The position numbers and the translations under genes were made by a program. This document shows, in pieces, positions 43,211-51,742 of a stretch of 64,000 bases of DNA. Within the stretch, counting starts at the first letter, position 1. Each line of letters starts with the position of its first letter. The notes under the pieces are model-generated. The model was not told where the DNA came from and searched no databases. It was given only the letters and a program-made list of their open reading frames with translations. The stretch comes from Bacillota bacterium (GTDB lineage: Bacteria; Bacillota; Negativicutes; Sporomusales; Sporomusaceae): the NCBI GenBank assembly GCA_017889705.1, contig JAGGAB010000001.1, positions 62,001-126,000 on the forward strand, given 5' to 3'.

Positions 43211-44098
43211 ATGGAATCGTATGTCAATGATTTTATTAACTATCTTGCAGTTGAGCGGGGCTTGGCTCAAAATACATTAGAATCCTATGGCCGGGATCTA
43301 AGACAGTTTCATACATTTTTGCAAAATAGTCAATTAGACTTCTTACAGAACTCGAACCGCGACACCATCCTAAGCTACCTTAATAATCTTCAAGTTAAAG
43401 GGCGGGCTGTTTCCACAATCTCGCGTAATTTGGCTGCAATAAAATCATTTTACCAATATCTTGTCCGCGAACATCATTTGGAGAAAGACCCTGCCGTAAA
43501 TTTAGAATCACCTAAATTAGAAAAAAAGCTGCCCAAAATTCTTAGCATTGCAGAAGTAGAAGAGTTGCTAAAACAACCCAATACGTTTCAGCCTACCGGC
43601 CTTAGAGACAAATCAATGCTGGAACTGCTATATGCTACCGGAATCAGAGTTTCCGAGCTAATTAATCTTAATATATCTGATGTTAATCTTGATATGGGAT
43701 ATATCAAATGTTATGGAAAAGGCTCCAAGGAACGCATTGTGCCGTTAGGCTCTATTGCAGCAAAATGCGCCCAAGAATACATAAATAAAGGACGTCCCAA
43801 ATTGGTACGCACCTATGAAGAATCTTCGTTATTTGTTAATCATCATGGTAACCGACTTACCCGTCAGGGTTTCTGGAAAATTATTAAAAAATATGCAATG
43901 GAGGCTAATATCACTAAAGATATTACTCCCCATACATTGCGGCATTCTTTTGCCACTCATCTACTAGAAAATGGAGCAGATTTACGCTCAGTTCAAGAGA
44001 TGCTTGGTCATGCAGATATCTCTACAACACAGATTTACACTCATGTTACGAAAAATCATTTAAAAGAGGTTTATGATAAAACTCATCCTCGAGCATAA
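43211..44098 (+). CDS. xerD: Tyrosine recombinase XerD
   Basis: A 295-residue site-specific recombinase that resolves chromosome dimers at dif. The N-terminal SAM-like domain (1-90) is followed by the catalytic domain with Arg in ATGIRVSEL, Lys, HTLRH, and the final His and nucleophile Tyr in LGHADISTTQIYTHV. Full length. The xerD-deoB-phosphorylase-dacF-spoIIA order is that of B. subtilis. Confidence 0.94.
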   Translation: MESYVNDFINYLAVERGLAQNTLESYGRDLRQFHTFLQNSQLDFLQNSNRDTILSYLNNLQVKGRAVSTISRNLAAIKSFYQYLVREHHLEKDPAVNLESPKLEKKLPKILSIAEVEELLKQPNTFQPTGLRDKSMLELLYATGIRVSELINLNISDVNLDMGYIKCYGKGSKERIVPLGSIAAKCAQEYINKGRPKLVRTYEESSLFVNHHGNRLTRQGFWKIIKKYAMEANITKDITPHTLRHSFATHLLENGADLRSVQEMLGHADISTTQIYTHVTKNHLKEVYDKTHPRA

Positions 44099-44131
44099 TA
44101 TGATTATACAGTTATAGAGGAGCATAGAACT

Positions 44132-45319
44132 TTGTTTAAACGAATATTTGTGATTGTACTTGACAGTGTAGGAATTGGGGCAATGCCTGACGCCGCTGCG
44201 TATGGCGATGCCGAGGCAAATACGCTGGTACATATTGCTGAATATAAGGGCGGGCTTACTTTACCGGTTTTAACCAGCATGGGATTAGGTTGGATCGAAT
44301 CTATTGCCGGTATTCCAAAAGTTTCCCGTCCTCTTGCTGCTTTTGGAAAGATGTCAGAACTCTCCGAAGGCAAAGATACAACAAGCGGACACTGGGAATT
44401 AGCCGGTTGTCCGCTGTTTTCGCCTTTTCCTGTATATCCAAACGGTTTTCCGCCTGAAGTTATTGAAAAATTCACGGCTTACACCGGCCTCAAGGTATTA
44501 GGCAATAAAGCAGCATCCGGTACTGAAATTCTTGTGGAACTAGGCGAAGAACATCTGCGAACAGGACAACCCATCGTCTACACTTCAGCAGATAGTGTTT
44601 TCCAAATCGCTGCCCATGAAGAAATAATCCCCCTAAACCGGTTATATGAAATATGTAAAATTACACGCGAACAAGTATGTATTGGCGACCATGCTGTAGG
44701 CCGGATTATTGCCAGGCCTTTTGTTGGTAAACCAGGCAGTTTTACACGTACATCTAATCGTCATGACTATAGTATCAAACCGCCGGCACCTACCATACTT
44801 GATATGCTAAAACAGGCTAAACTATCGGTAACTGGTATTGGTAAGATTGCCGACATTTTTGCCAACCAAGGCTTAACCCAATCTTTTCCCACAAAATCAA
44901 ACCTGCAAGGTATGGAAATCCTGGCTGATTTAGCGCAAACTAATTCGGAGGCTGGGTTAATCATGGCTAATCTCGTTGAATTCGATAGTTCTTATGGCCA
45001 TCGCAATGATGCATTAGGTTATGCTGGGGCGCTAGAAGAGTTCGATAAGAATTTGGCAACCCTGCTTCCCAAACTCAAAAACGATGATTTATTAATAATT
45101 ACCGCAGATCACGGCTGTGATCCGACACTAGCGGGAACTGACCATACACGTGAATATGTGCCGCTATTAGTCTATCATCCTAGCTTAGCGTTAATAGGCC
45201 AACCCATTAATTTGGGTGTACGCACAACCTTCGCCGACCTAGGGGCAACTATTGCCGATAATTTCAATTTATCTGCACTGCCATATGGTCAGAGTTTTTT
45301 AAAAGAGATATCGAGGTGA
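44132..45319 (+). CDS. deoB: Phosphopentomutase
   Basis: A 395-residue alkaline phosphatase superfamily enzyme that converts (deoxy)ribose 1-phosphate to the 5-phosphate. The metal-binding motifs IVLDSVGIGAMPDA, GKDTTSGHWE, and ITADHGCDPT...DHTREYVP are intact. TTG 44132 follows AGAGGAGC. It works with the nucleoside phosphorylase encoded next. Confidence 0.95.
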   Translation: MFKRIFVIVLDSVGIGAMPDAAAYGDAEANTLVHIAEYKGGLTLPVLTSMGLGWIESIAGIPKVSRPLAAFGKMSELSEGKDTTSGHWELAGCPLFSPFPVYPNGFPPEVIEKFTAYTGLKVLGNKAASGTEILVELGEEHLRTGQPIVYTSADSVFQIAAHEEIIPLNRLYEICKITREQVCIGDHAVGRIIARPFVGKPGSFTRTSNRHDYSIKPPAPTILDMLKQAKLSVTGIGKIADIFANQGLTQSFPTKSNLQGMEILADLAQTNSEAGLIMANLVEFDSSYGHRNDALGYAGALEEFDKNLATLLPKLKNDDLLIITADHGCDPTLAGTDHTREYVPLLVYHPSLALIGQPINLGVRTTFADLGATIADNFNLSALPYGQSFLKEISR

Positions 45320-45326
45320 ATAAATA

Positions 45327-46649
45327 GTGCGGGCAGTAGATATAATTGCCAAAAAGCGCGATGGAGTGGAATTATCAGACTCTGAAATTGAGTGGCTGAT
45401 AAAAGCATATACGAATAATGAAATACCCGATTATCAAATAGCGGCTTGGCTGATGGCAGTCTTTTTTGACGGAATGACCTATAAAGAGACGGCCGCACTT
45501 ACCATGGCTATGGCTACATCCGGGAATATGGTTGATCTTAACCAAATACCTGGGATAAAAGTAGACAAGCATAGCACCGGCGGGGTGGGAGACACAACTA
45601 CCCTCATACTTGCTCCCCTGGTCGCTGCCGCCGGAGTTCCTGTAGCAAAAATGTCAGGACGCGGTTTAGGGTTTACCGGTGGAACTATTGATAAGCTTGA
45701 GTCTATTCCCGGCTTTAACACGACACTCAATTATCATGAATTTATTACCAATTTAGAGTCCTATAAAATCGCCATAACCGGGCAATCAGCGGCAATAGCA
45801 CCGGCAGATGGCAAACTTTACTCACTGAGGGACGTAACCGCTACCGTAGAAAGTATTCCGCTTATTGCCTCATCAATCATGAGTAAAAAAATCGCGTCAG
45901 GCGCAGACAAAATAGTGCTAGATGTTAAAGTTGGCAATGGTGCTTTTATGAAAAGCAAAGCCGAGGCTATTGAATTAGCGAAAACTATGGTTGGTATTGG
46001 CCAGCTTGTCGGCCGTGAGACTGTTGCAATATTGACAAGTATGGAGCAGCCCTTAGGTGCGGCAATCGGCAATAGTCTGGAAATCAAAGAGGCTATTAGT
46101 ATTTTATCAGGCAAAGGCGAACCTGCACTGCGGGAAGTCTGCTTAACCCTTGGTTCACATATGCTGCTACTAGGCAGCAAAGCAGAATCTTACGCAGATG
46201 GCTATCGCCAACTATCCGACTTAATTGAAAACAAGCAAGGGTTAGCTAAGTTTAGTGAATTTATTGCGGCTCAAGGCGGTGATTCTTCCATCTTGCAGGA
46301 TGATAGTAAGCTGCCGCAAGCCAAGTTCATTCAAGAGGTTAGAAGTTCTTCTCAAGGCTATGTTACCGCAATTAATGCCGCTCAAATTGGTTATGCGGCC
46401 ATGCGCCTGGGAGCTGGCAGAGAATATAAAGGTCAGGCAATTGACTTGGCCGCAGGCGTGCTAATGCACTGTCGAGTGGGGCAAACCATCCAACCTAATC
46501 AGCCGCTGGCAACAATCTATACCAACGACGAATCAAGACTTTTGGAGGTAACTTCGGTAATTTTAGAAGCGGTTCAGCATAAAGATCAACCGGCAGTGCC
46601 TTTACCACTTTTCTTAGGAATAGTTGATAAAAATGGATATCATCAATAA
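45327..46649 (+). CDS. pdp: Pyrimidine-nucleoside phosphorylase
   Basis: A 440-residue homologue of thymidine and pyrimidine nucleoside phosphorylases: the phosphate and base site KVDKHSTGGVGD and the signature SGRGLGFTGGTIDKLES are intact. It splits uridine and thymidine to base and sugar 1-phosphate, which DeoB then uses. GTG 45327 begins 7 bases after deoB. B. subtilis has a purine phosphorylase (punA) at this place, so the salvage enzyme differs. Confidence 0.94.
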   Translation: MRAVDIIAKKRDGVELSDSEIEWLIKAYTNNEIPDYQIAAWLMAVFFDGMTYKETAALTMAMATSGNMVDLNQIPGIKVDKHSTGGVGDTTTLILAPLVAAAGVPVAKMSGRGLGFTGGTIDKLESIPGFNTTLNYHEFITNLESYKIAITGQSAAIAPADGKLYSLRDVTATVESIPLIASSIMSKKIASGADKIVLDVKVGNGAFMKSKAEAIELAKTMVGIGQLVGRETVAILTSMEQPLGAAIGNSLEIKEAISILSGKGEPALREVCLTLGSHMLLLGSKAESYADGYRQLSDLIENKQGLAKFSEFIAAQGGDSSILQDDSKLPQAKFIQEVRSSSQGYVTAINAAQIGYAAMRLGAGREYKGQAIDLAAGVLMHCRVGQTIQPNQPLATIYTNDESRLLEVTSVILEAVQHKDQPAVPLPLFLGIVDKNGYHQ

Positions 46650-46675
46650 CTGGCATAATGCCAGTTATTTTTTTT
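46645..46675 (+). terminator. Terminator overlapping the end of pdp
   Basis: A 10-base-pair stem AATAACTGGC / GCCAGTTATT with loop ATAAT and a nine-T tract; the left arm includes the pdp stop codon. Confidence 0.9.
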
Positions 46676-46688
46676 ATTGCAAAATCCG

Positions 46689-46718
46689 GTTTAAGCTGAT
46701 TTTAAACCGGGAATTATA
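46689..46718 (+). promoter_or_regulatory. Sigma-F-like promoter of dacF within an inverted repeat
   Basis: GTTTA at 46689-46693, a 15-base spacer and GGGAATTATA at 46709-46718 match the sigma-F pattern GywTA-15-GGnrAnAnTw at all but one -10 position. dacF is sigma-F dependent in B. subtilis. A perfect 9-base inverted repeat (46686-46694 and 46702-46710) spans the spacer and both box edges. Confidence 0.5.
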
Positions 46719-46742
46719 GACTCAAAAGAAAGGAGTGTTAGA

Positions 46743-47909
46743 ATGCTTCGTAAAATTTCATTGACAACATTACTTCTAGTCACATTTGTTATTACCTCGG
46801 TCGTCGGCGCTCCTGTTGCACCGACGGTGACGATCTCCAATGCGCAATTACAAACAAGTGCAGTATCAGCTGTACTCATGGATGAAAACGGAACTATCCT
46901 TTTTGAAAAGGATGCCCATAAGCGATTACCGCCAGCCAGTGTAACCAAAATTATGACTTTACTCTTAGCGGTTGAAGCCATTGAGCAAGGACGTATTAAT
47001 CTCACCGAGGAAATATACACCAGCGAAACAGCCTGGCGTCAAGGCGGTTCACAAATCTGGTTAGAACCCGGTGAAAAAATGACCGTTAAAGATATGCTGT
47101 CCGCCGTGGCAATAGTTAGCGCAAATGATGCTGCCGTGGCACTTATGGAACATATTTACGGCAATGAACAATCTGCTGTTGACGCTATGAATAAACGCTC
47201 CGAAGCCTTGGGGCTTACTGACACTCATTTTAACAATGTGAATGGGTTGCCAACCGCTGATCACTATATGAGTGCCTATGATGCCGCACTAATTGCCAAA
47301 GAGGCAATCACTCATCCCTTGTATATGGAAATGTGCGGCATTAAAGAAGCATGGCTGCGCGATGGTAAGAACTGGCTGGTGAACACCAATAAGCTATTAT
47401 GGTGGTATAAAGGAGGAGATGGCCTCAAAACCGGTTGGACAGAAGAAGCAAAATACTGTTTTGTCGGCACCGCCAAACGCGATGGCCTCCGCCTTATCTC
47501 AACGGTTTTTGCCACACCAGAACCACGTTCACATCTCAGAGAGAGTATGAAGCTTCTTGATTGGGGTTATGCAAACTTTTCGGCTATACCTATCGTCAAT
47601 CAAGGTACAGTTGTGGAACGGCTAAAAGTTAACAAAGGTATTGAAAAAGAAATTCAATTAATTGCTTCCCAAGACTTAAATTTAATTGTCCCCAAAGGGC
47701 AAAACAAAAATCTCCAAAAGAAAATAGTCGCTGACTCCAGTATCAGTGCTCCAATCGTTCAGGGTCAAAAATGCGGCGAGCTTATAGTAATTAAAGATGG
47801 TAAAGAACTCGGCAAAATTGATCTGCTGGCTGAAAAAACGGTACCGAAAGCTGGCTTAATACAAATCTTTCAGACCATGCTTACTAACATGTTTACAATT
47901 TTTAATTAA
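46743..47909 (+). CDS. dacF: D-alanyl-D-alanine carboxypeptidase DacF
   Basis: A 388-residue low-molecular-weight PBP (peptidase S11). A signal peptide covers about 1-22; the active site motifs are Ser66-Val-Thr-Lys69, SAND and KTGWT; the C-terminal PBP5-like beta domain and an amphipathic tail follow. It trims the pentapeptides of peptidoglycan and sets cross-linking in the forespore wall. It sits directly before spoIIA, as in B. subtilis, but a strong terminator lies between them. Confidence 0.93.
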   Translation: MLRKISLTTLLLVTFVITSVVGAPVAPTVTISNAQLQTSAVSAVLMDENGTILFEKDAHKRLPPASVTKIMTLLLAVEAIEQGRINLTEEIYTSETAWRQGGSQIWLEPGEKMTVKDMLSAVAIVSANDAAVALMEHIYGNEQSAVDAMNKRSEALGLTDTHFNNVNGLPTADHYMSAYDAALIAKEAITHPLYMEMCGIKEAWLRDGKNWLVNTNKLLWWYKGGDGLKTGWTEEAKYCFVGTAKRDGLRLISTVFATPEPRSHLRESMKLLDWGYANFSAIPIVNQGTVVERLKVNKGIEKEIQLIASQDLNLIVPKGQNKNLQKKIVADSSISAPIVQGQKCGELIVIKDGKELGKIDLLAEKTVPKAGLIQIFQTMLTNMFTIFN

Positions 47910-47917
47910 AGCAGGCA

Positions 47918-47965
47918 CAAATAAATAAAAAACTGCGGAATTTTTCGCAGTTTTTTATTTATTTG
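47918..47965. terminator. Terminator between dacF and spoIIA
   Basis: A 20-base-pair perfect stem (47918-47937 with 47946-47965) with an 8-base loop. The A- and T-rich outer parts allow it to work on both strands. The spoIIA promoter begins at its last base. Confidence 0.9.
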
Positions 47966-47993
47966 CAGGAAAATATTTCCTTTTATCGAAATA
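47965..47993 (+). promoter_or_regulatory. Sigma-H-like promoter with overlapping 0A-like box, upstream of spoIIAA
   Basis: The -35 GCAGGAAAA (47965-47973) fits RnAGGAwWW. After 11 bases the -10 ATCGAAATA (47985-47993) fits RnnGAATww with one mismatch. TTATCGAA at 47983-47990 is an 0A box with one mismatch, in the same register to the -10 as at spo0A. spoIIA is a sigma-H, Spo0A-controlled operon in B. subtilis. Confidence 0.62.
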
Positions 47994-48028
47994 TCTTTTA
48001 TACATTGTTAACATAGGAGGTCATATTC

Positions 48029-48364
48029 TTGAAAGTCGTTACATTTATGAAACAGGGCATCCTGGTTGTACGTTTAGACGGTGAATTGGATGTTTGTGGA
48101 GCTAACGAATTTCGAAATTCAGTTGATGATGCACTTGAATTAACCGGTGCCAAACACATCTTACTGAATATGCAAGGAGTTAGTTTCATTGATAGTTCGG
48201 GCTTAGGTGTTATTCTTGGCAGATATAAACGTATTGCTCAGCAGGGCGGCAAAATACTAGTCGTTCATCTTGCGCCGCAGGTTAAGCGCATATTTGAATT
48301 AGCTGGGTTAATGAAAATATTGACAATTTACCAATCCGAAGAACAAGCACTTGATTTAGTCTAA
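48029..48364 (+). CDS. spoIIAA: Anti-sigma-F factor antagonist SpoIIAA
   Basis: A 111-residue STAS domain protein. The phosphorylation site is the first Ser (Ser56) of IDSSGLGVILGRYK. Unphosphorylated SpoIIAA frees sigma-F from SpoIIAB; SpoIIE removes the phosphate. TTG 48029 lies 7 bases after AGGAGGT. First gene of spoIIA. Confidence 0.96.
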   Translation: MKVVTFMKQGILVVRLDGELDVCGANEFRNSVDDALELTGAKHILLNMQGVSFIDSSGLGVILGRYKRIAQQGGKILVVHLAPQVKRIFELAGLMKILTIYQSEEQALDLV

Positions 48365-48377
48365 GGAGGCTTTAGTA

Positions 48378-48824
48378 ATGGAATTTCCGATTAAAAATCA
48401 GGTTAAACTTTCACTCTTAAGTATCAATGAAAATGTAGGCTTTGCCCGGGCTGCCAGTGCTGCTTTTTCAGCACAAGTGGATTTGACACTCACAGAGATT
48501 GACGAAATCAAAGTTGCTGTTTCAGAAGCAATATCTAATGCCGTCATTCACGGGTACGGTGAACTTGTCGATAAGGATAACTATATTGAATTAGTAATGA
48601 ACTTATATCAGGATAAACTTGAATTTGTAATAACCGATTATGGGCGGGGAATTGCCAATGTGGAAGAAGCAATGCAGCCTTCATTTTCAAGTGACCCAGA
48701 ACGCATGGGCCTTGGTTTTGTCTTTATGGATTCATTTATGGATGAACTGGAGGTAATCTCTGAACCTGGACAAGGTACAACCGTAAGAATGGTCAAAATG
48801 ATCGTGCCCAGCGTAGAGCATTAG
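48378..48824 (+). CDS. spoIIAB: Anti-sigma-F factor SpoIIAB
   Basis: A 148-residue GHKL-fold kinase that holds sigma-F and phosphorylates SpoIIAA. The ATP-site boxes are EAISNAVIHGY (N box), DYGRGIANVEEA (G1) and ERMGLGFVFMDSFMD (G2). AAGGAGG precedes the ATG. The sigF ribosome site overlaps its stop codon. Confidence 0.96.
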   Translation: MEFPIKNQVKLSLLSINENVGFARAASAAFSAQVDLTLTEIDEIKVAVSEAISNAVIHGYGELVDKDNYIELVMNLYQDKLEFVITDYGRGIANVEEAMQPSFSSDPERMGLGFVFMDSFMDELEVISEPGQGTTVRMVKMIVPSVEH

Positions 48825-48833
48825 GTGAAGAAC

Positions 48834-49586
48834 ATGCTCAATGAAGAGGAATTTAAAGCACTTTTAATTAAAGCCCATTCAAATGACCCCTCCATAAATA
48901 CAGCAGCAAAAGAATGCCTGCTGGAAGCTAATTTAAATTTAGTTAGAAGTATTGTTCACCGTTTTTCAAATCGTGGTTATGAATGGGATGATTTGTTTCA
49001 AATTGGCTGTATTGGACTTTTAAAAGCGATTGAGCGCTTTGATCTCAATTTTAGTGTGAAATTTTCGACCTATGCTGTTCCGATGATCATTGGTGAAATA
49101 CGTCGCTTTATTCGCGATGATAATTCTATTAAGGTTAGCCGCCCCTTAAAAGAGCTTGCATTTCGGGTTCACAAAACACAGGAACGGTTGCAAGGAACTC
49201 TGGGACGTGAACCAACAATCACAGAAATTGCAGCAGAGTTAGCGTTGGTTCCCCAAGAAATTGTTTCAGCACTGGAGGCCGTTCAACCCCAGTTATCTAT
49301 TTATGAACAAACATTTCAAGGTAGCGACGGCAGCGATACAATCCATCTCTTAGATCAACTCACGCTTACAACTGGTCAGGATAATAGCTATTTTGATAAC
49401 TTGGCATTAAGAGAAGTCTTAACTCGCCTCCCCGTGAAAGAACGTACTGTTATTTATTTACGCTTTTTTGCTGATAAAACTCAGTCTGAAATTGCCGCGG
49501 CAATCGGGCTATCGCAGGTGCAAGTATCACGCATAGAAAAACAAGCGCTCAAATTAGTCAGAGAGCTGCTCCAGACTTCAAATTGA
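48834..49586 (+). CDS. sigF: RNA polymerase sigma-F factor (SpoIIAC)
   Basis: A 250-residue sigma-70 family factor, the first forespore-specific one. Region 2 holds NLVRSIVHRFSNRGYEWDDLFQIG and FSTYAVPMIIGEIRRF; region 4 ends with QSEIAAAIGLSQVQVSRIEKQALK, the -35 reading helix. ATG 48834 has AGGTGA at 5-6 bases; a GTG at 48825 overlaps that site. A terminator closes the operon. Confidence 0.96.
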   Translation: MLNEEEFKALLIKAHSNDPSINTAAKECLLEANLNLVRSIVHRFSNRGYEWDDLFQIGCIGLLKAIERFDLNFSVKFSTYAVPMIIGEIRRFIRDDNSIKVSRPLKELAFRVHKTQERLQGTLGREPTITEIAAELALVPQEIVSALEAVQPQLSIYEQTFQGSDGSDTIHLLDQLTLTTGQDNSYFDNLALREVLTRLPVKERTVIYLRFFADKTQSEIAAAIGLSQVQVSRIEKQALKLVRELLQTSN

Positions 49587-49602
49587 AGTCTGTTTTTTTT
49601 TT
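49572..49602 (+). terminator. Terminator overlapping the end of sigF
   Basis: CAGACTTCAA / TTGAAGTCTG form a stem with ten T behind it. It overlaps the sigF stop codon at 49584-49586. Confidence 0.92.
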
Positions 49603-49670
49603 GATAAATAACATACTTTACATATAGTATTAAATATTTTTTGGGACACACTAAAACTGAGGTGAATACA

Positions 49671-49871
49671 ATGGATCGTACTATTAGTCATTTCAGATTC
49701 AAAAGCATCATTTATTTATTTTTGATATTCCTGCTAATGGCCAGCAGTACGGCTGCCTGGTTGTATTTTGACTCTGACATTCCTAAAAAAACTCCGCTTC
49801 GTGCCAAACAAGTTTTTCAGTGGCATAACAATCAAAATAATGCACACACTATAATTGCCAACCAAACATAA
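49671..49871 (+). CDS. Small single-pass membrane protein
   Basis: A 66-residue protein with a basic start, one transmembrane segment at about 12-31 (IIYLFLIFLLMASSTAAWLY) and a polar, Asn/His-rich tail. GAGGTGA lies at good spacing before ATG 49671. It stands between the sigF terminator and a dodecin gene. Position between spoIIA and spoVA suggests a sporulation link, but I recognise no family. Confidence 0.55.
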   Translation: MDRTISHFRFKSIIYLFLIFLLMASSTAAWLYFDSDIPKKTPLRAKQVFQWHNNQNNAHTIIANQT

Positions 49872-49888
49872 TATCAAGGAGGAATACG

Positions 49889-50089
49889 ATGGTTGTAAAA
49901 GTTATTGAACTAGTTGGAACCTCTCACCATAATTGGACAGATGCAGTAGATAATGCGGTTCTTGAAGCTTCTAAAACTCTAGATGACATTGTCGGAGTGG
50001 AAGTCACTAACTTTACCGCAAATGTTGGCAACGGCCATATTGCCGAATACAAAGCCGATGTAAGAGTTGCCTTCCAGGTTCACCACTAA
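49889..50089 (+). CDS. Dodecin family protein
   Basis: A 66-residue dodecin: VVKVIELVGTSHHNWTDAVDNAV at the start, VEVTNFTANV in the middle and a final VRVAFQVHH strand. Dodecins form hollow dodecamers that store flavin or coenzyme A. The tryptophan in HNWTDA is the usual flavin-stacking residue. AAGGAGGA precedes the ATG. No flavin gene is adjacent. Confidence 0.92.
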   Translation: MVVKVIELVGTSHHNWTDAVDNAVLEASKTLDDIVGVEVTNFTANVGNGHIAEYKADVRVAFQVHH

Positions 50090-50179
50090 AATTATGAAAT
50101 GGAAAACGCGGCTTCTATAAACAAAAGCCGTAGTTATTCGTAATCATGTTAAGAAAGATACTTTCTGTTTGCGAAATAC

Positions 50180-50209
50180 AGAAAAGACACCTCTTTTGGT
50201 GTCTTTTCT
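50180..50209 (+). terminator. Terminator-like hairpin upstream of spoVAC
   Basis: A perfect 12-base-pair stem AGAAAAGACACC / GGTGTCTTTTCT with a T-rich loop. The tail TTGTTGG is only weakly T-rich, so it may be a partial terminator for dodecin or a leader structure. A weaker CGGCTT / AAGCCG pair lies at 50109-50130. Confidence 0.6.
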
Positions 50210-50249
50210 TGTTGGAATCTTCTCACATAATAGTGGAGGTGACATATAT

Positions 50250-50705
50250 TTGTTTGACAAAAAAATCAGTCAAGCTGAACAAGAGCAGTTTCAAAAAAAA
50301 TATGAGCAATTAAAGCCCAAAACTCCCATATTAAAAAATGTACTATGGGCATTTGTTGTCGGTGGTTTGATTTGTATGTTAGGCCAATTTTTAATCAATT
50401 ATTATATAAGTTTGGGATTTAGCAAAAAAGAAGCCAGCGGACCGACTTCTGTGACATTGATATTTTTAAGTGCTTTTTTTACCGGCTTAGGCATCTACGA
50501 TGAGCTTGGTCGCAGAGCAGGAGCCGGATCAATTGTACCAATTACCGGGTTTGCCAATTCCATTGTAGCACCTGCAATGGAATTTAAACGGGAAGGTTAC
50601 GTATTTGGTATCGGTGCCAAAATGTTTGTCATTGCAGGTCCGGTACTGGTGTATGGTATTTCTACCGCAATACTTATCGGGTTCATATATTGGTTACGTC
50701 TGTAA
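50250..50705 (+). CDS. spoVAC: Stage V sporulation protein AC
   Basis: A 151-residue membrane protein with four or so hydrophobic segments and the family motif GRRAGAGSIVPITGFANSI. SpoVAC is a mechanosensitive-type channel part of the dipicolinate transporter in the spore inner membrane. TTG 50250 sits 7 bases behind GGAGGTGA; upstream in-frame codons would run through the hairpin at 50180-50209. Confidence 0.92.
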   Translation: MFDKKISQAEQEQFQKKYEQLKPKTPILKNVLWAFVVGGLICMLGQFLINYYISLGFSKKEASGPTSVTLIFLSAFFTGLGIYDELGRRAGAGSIVPITGFANSIVAPAMEFKREGYVFGIGAKMFVIAGPVLVYGISTAILIGFIYWLRL

Positions 50706-50723
50706 AAAGCGAGGGTAAAACAG

Positions 50724-51728
50724 ATGAATAAAAAACGCGGGCAACAGAGTATCATTTTTTCCTCGCCGCCAGTTATAACAAGTACAGCTAATATAGTTGG
50801 CCCCATGGAAGGAGAAGGGCAGCTAACTGAATTCTATGACAAGATATTGGAAGATACACTTGACGGTAACTCCAGTTGGGAAAAGTGTGAATCCAAAATG
50901 ATGGAATGGGCAATTAATACTGCTGTAAATAAAGATAACAGCGTTTTAGGCGATATTGACTATGTTCTTGCTGGCGACTTGCTTAATCAATTAATGAGTA
51001 CCCATTTTGCTTTACGCGGAATCGGACGTCCCTTTTTGGGTTTATATGGAGCTTGCTCAACGTTAGCGGAAGGCATGCTGCTTGCTTCAACACTTATCGA
51101 TGGGAGCTTTGGCAATAAAACGATTGCTGCTGCTTCCAGTCACCACGATGCCGCCGAACGTCAATACCGTTTTCCTACCGAGCAAGGTGTGCAGCGGCCA
51201 ATGGTAGCGCAGTGGACAGTGACTGGTTCGGGCGCGGTGGTTATTTCTGCCACAGGCAACGGGCCGCGGATTACGGCGGCAACAGTGGGTAAAATAGTAG
51301 ATATAGGACTAAAAGATCCTAATGCCATGGGGCCGGCAATGGCTCCGGCTGCCGCCGATACATTATGGCATCATTTTGAAGATTGTGGCCGCCGGCCTGA
51401 TTATTATGACATGATTTATACCGGTGATCTTGGCAGTGTCGGCAAAGCTTTGGTTATCGAGTTATTTAAAGCCAAAGGTGTAGATTTGTCAGCAAATTAT
51501 GAAGACTGCGGTTGCATGATTTTTAAGGATAATCAGGATGTCCATGCCGGTGCCAGCGGTTGTGCAAGTTCAGCAATTGTATTTACCGGCTATATTTACC
51601 GACTACTTATGCAACAGAAACTGCACCGAATATTGTTTGTCGGCACCGGAAGCTTACACAGTACTACGTCATACCAACAAAAAGATTCCATACCTTGCAT
51701 TGCGCATGCTGTAGCTATTGAAATGTAA
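50724..51728 (+). CDS. spoVAD: Stage V sporulation protein AD
   Basis: A 334-residue thiolase-fold protein that binds dipicolinic acid on its way into the forespore. SPPVITSTANIVGPMEGEG at the start, LYGACSTLAEGMLL and the C-terminal TGSLHSTTSYQQKDSIPCIAHAV match SpoVAD. Full length. It is encoded between spoVAC and spoVAE. Confidence 0.95.
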   Translation: MNKKRGQQSIIFSSPPVITSTANIVGPMEGEGQLTEFYDKILEDTLDGNSSWEKCESKMMEWAINTAVNKDNSVLGDIDYVLAGDLLNQLMSTHFALRGIGRPFLGLYGACSTLAEGMLLASTLIDGSFGNKTIAAASSHHDAAERQYRFPTEQGVQRPMVAQWTVTGSGAVVISATGNGPRITAATVGKIVDIGLKDPNAMGPAMAPAAADTLWHHFEDCGRRPDYYDMIYTGDLGSVGKALVIELFKAKGVDLSANYEDCGCMIFKDNQDVHAGASGCASSAIVFTGYIYRLLMQQKLHRILFVGTGSLHSTTSYQQKDSIPCIAHAVAIEM

Positions 51729-51742
51729 AGGGGGTACGTTGT

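Noticed and set aside
44104..46180. Several antisense open frames over deoB and pdp
   Set aside because: They lie wholly inside strongly conserved genes and have no ribosome sites.
50145..50151. Sigma-G -10 (CATGTTA) upstream of spoVAC
   Set aside because: The -10 pattern fits but no -35 was found at 17-18 bases.
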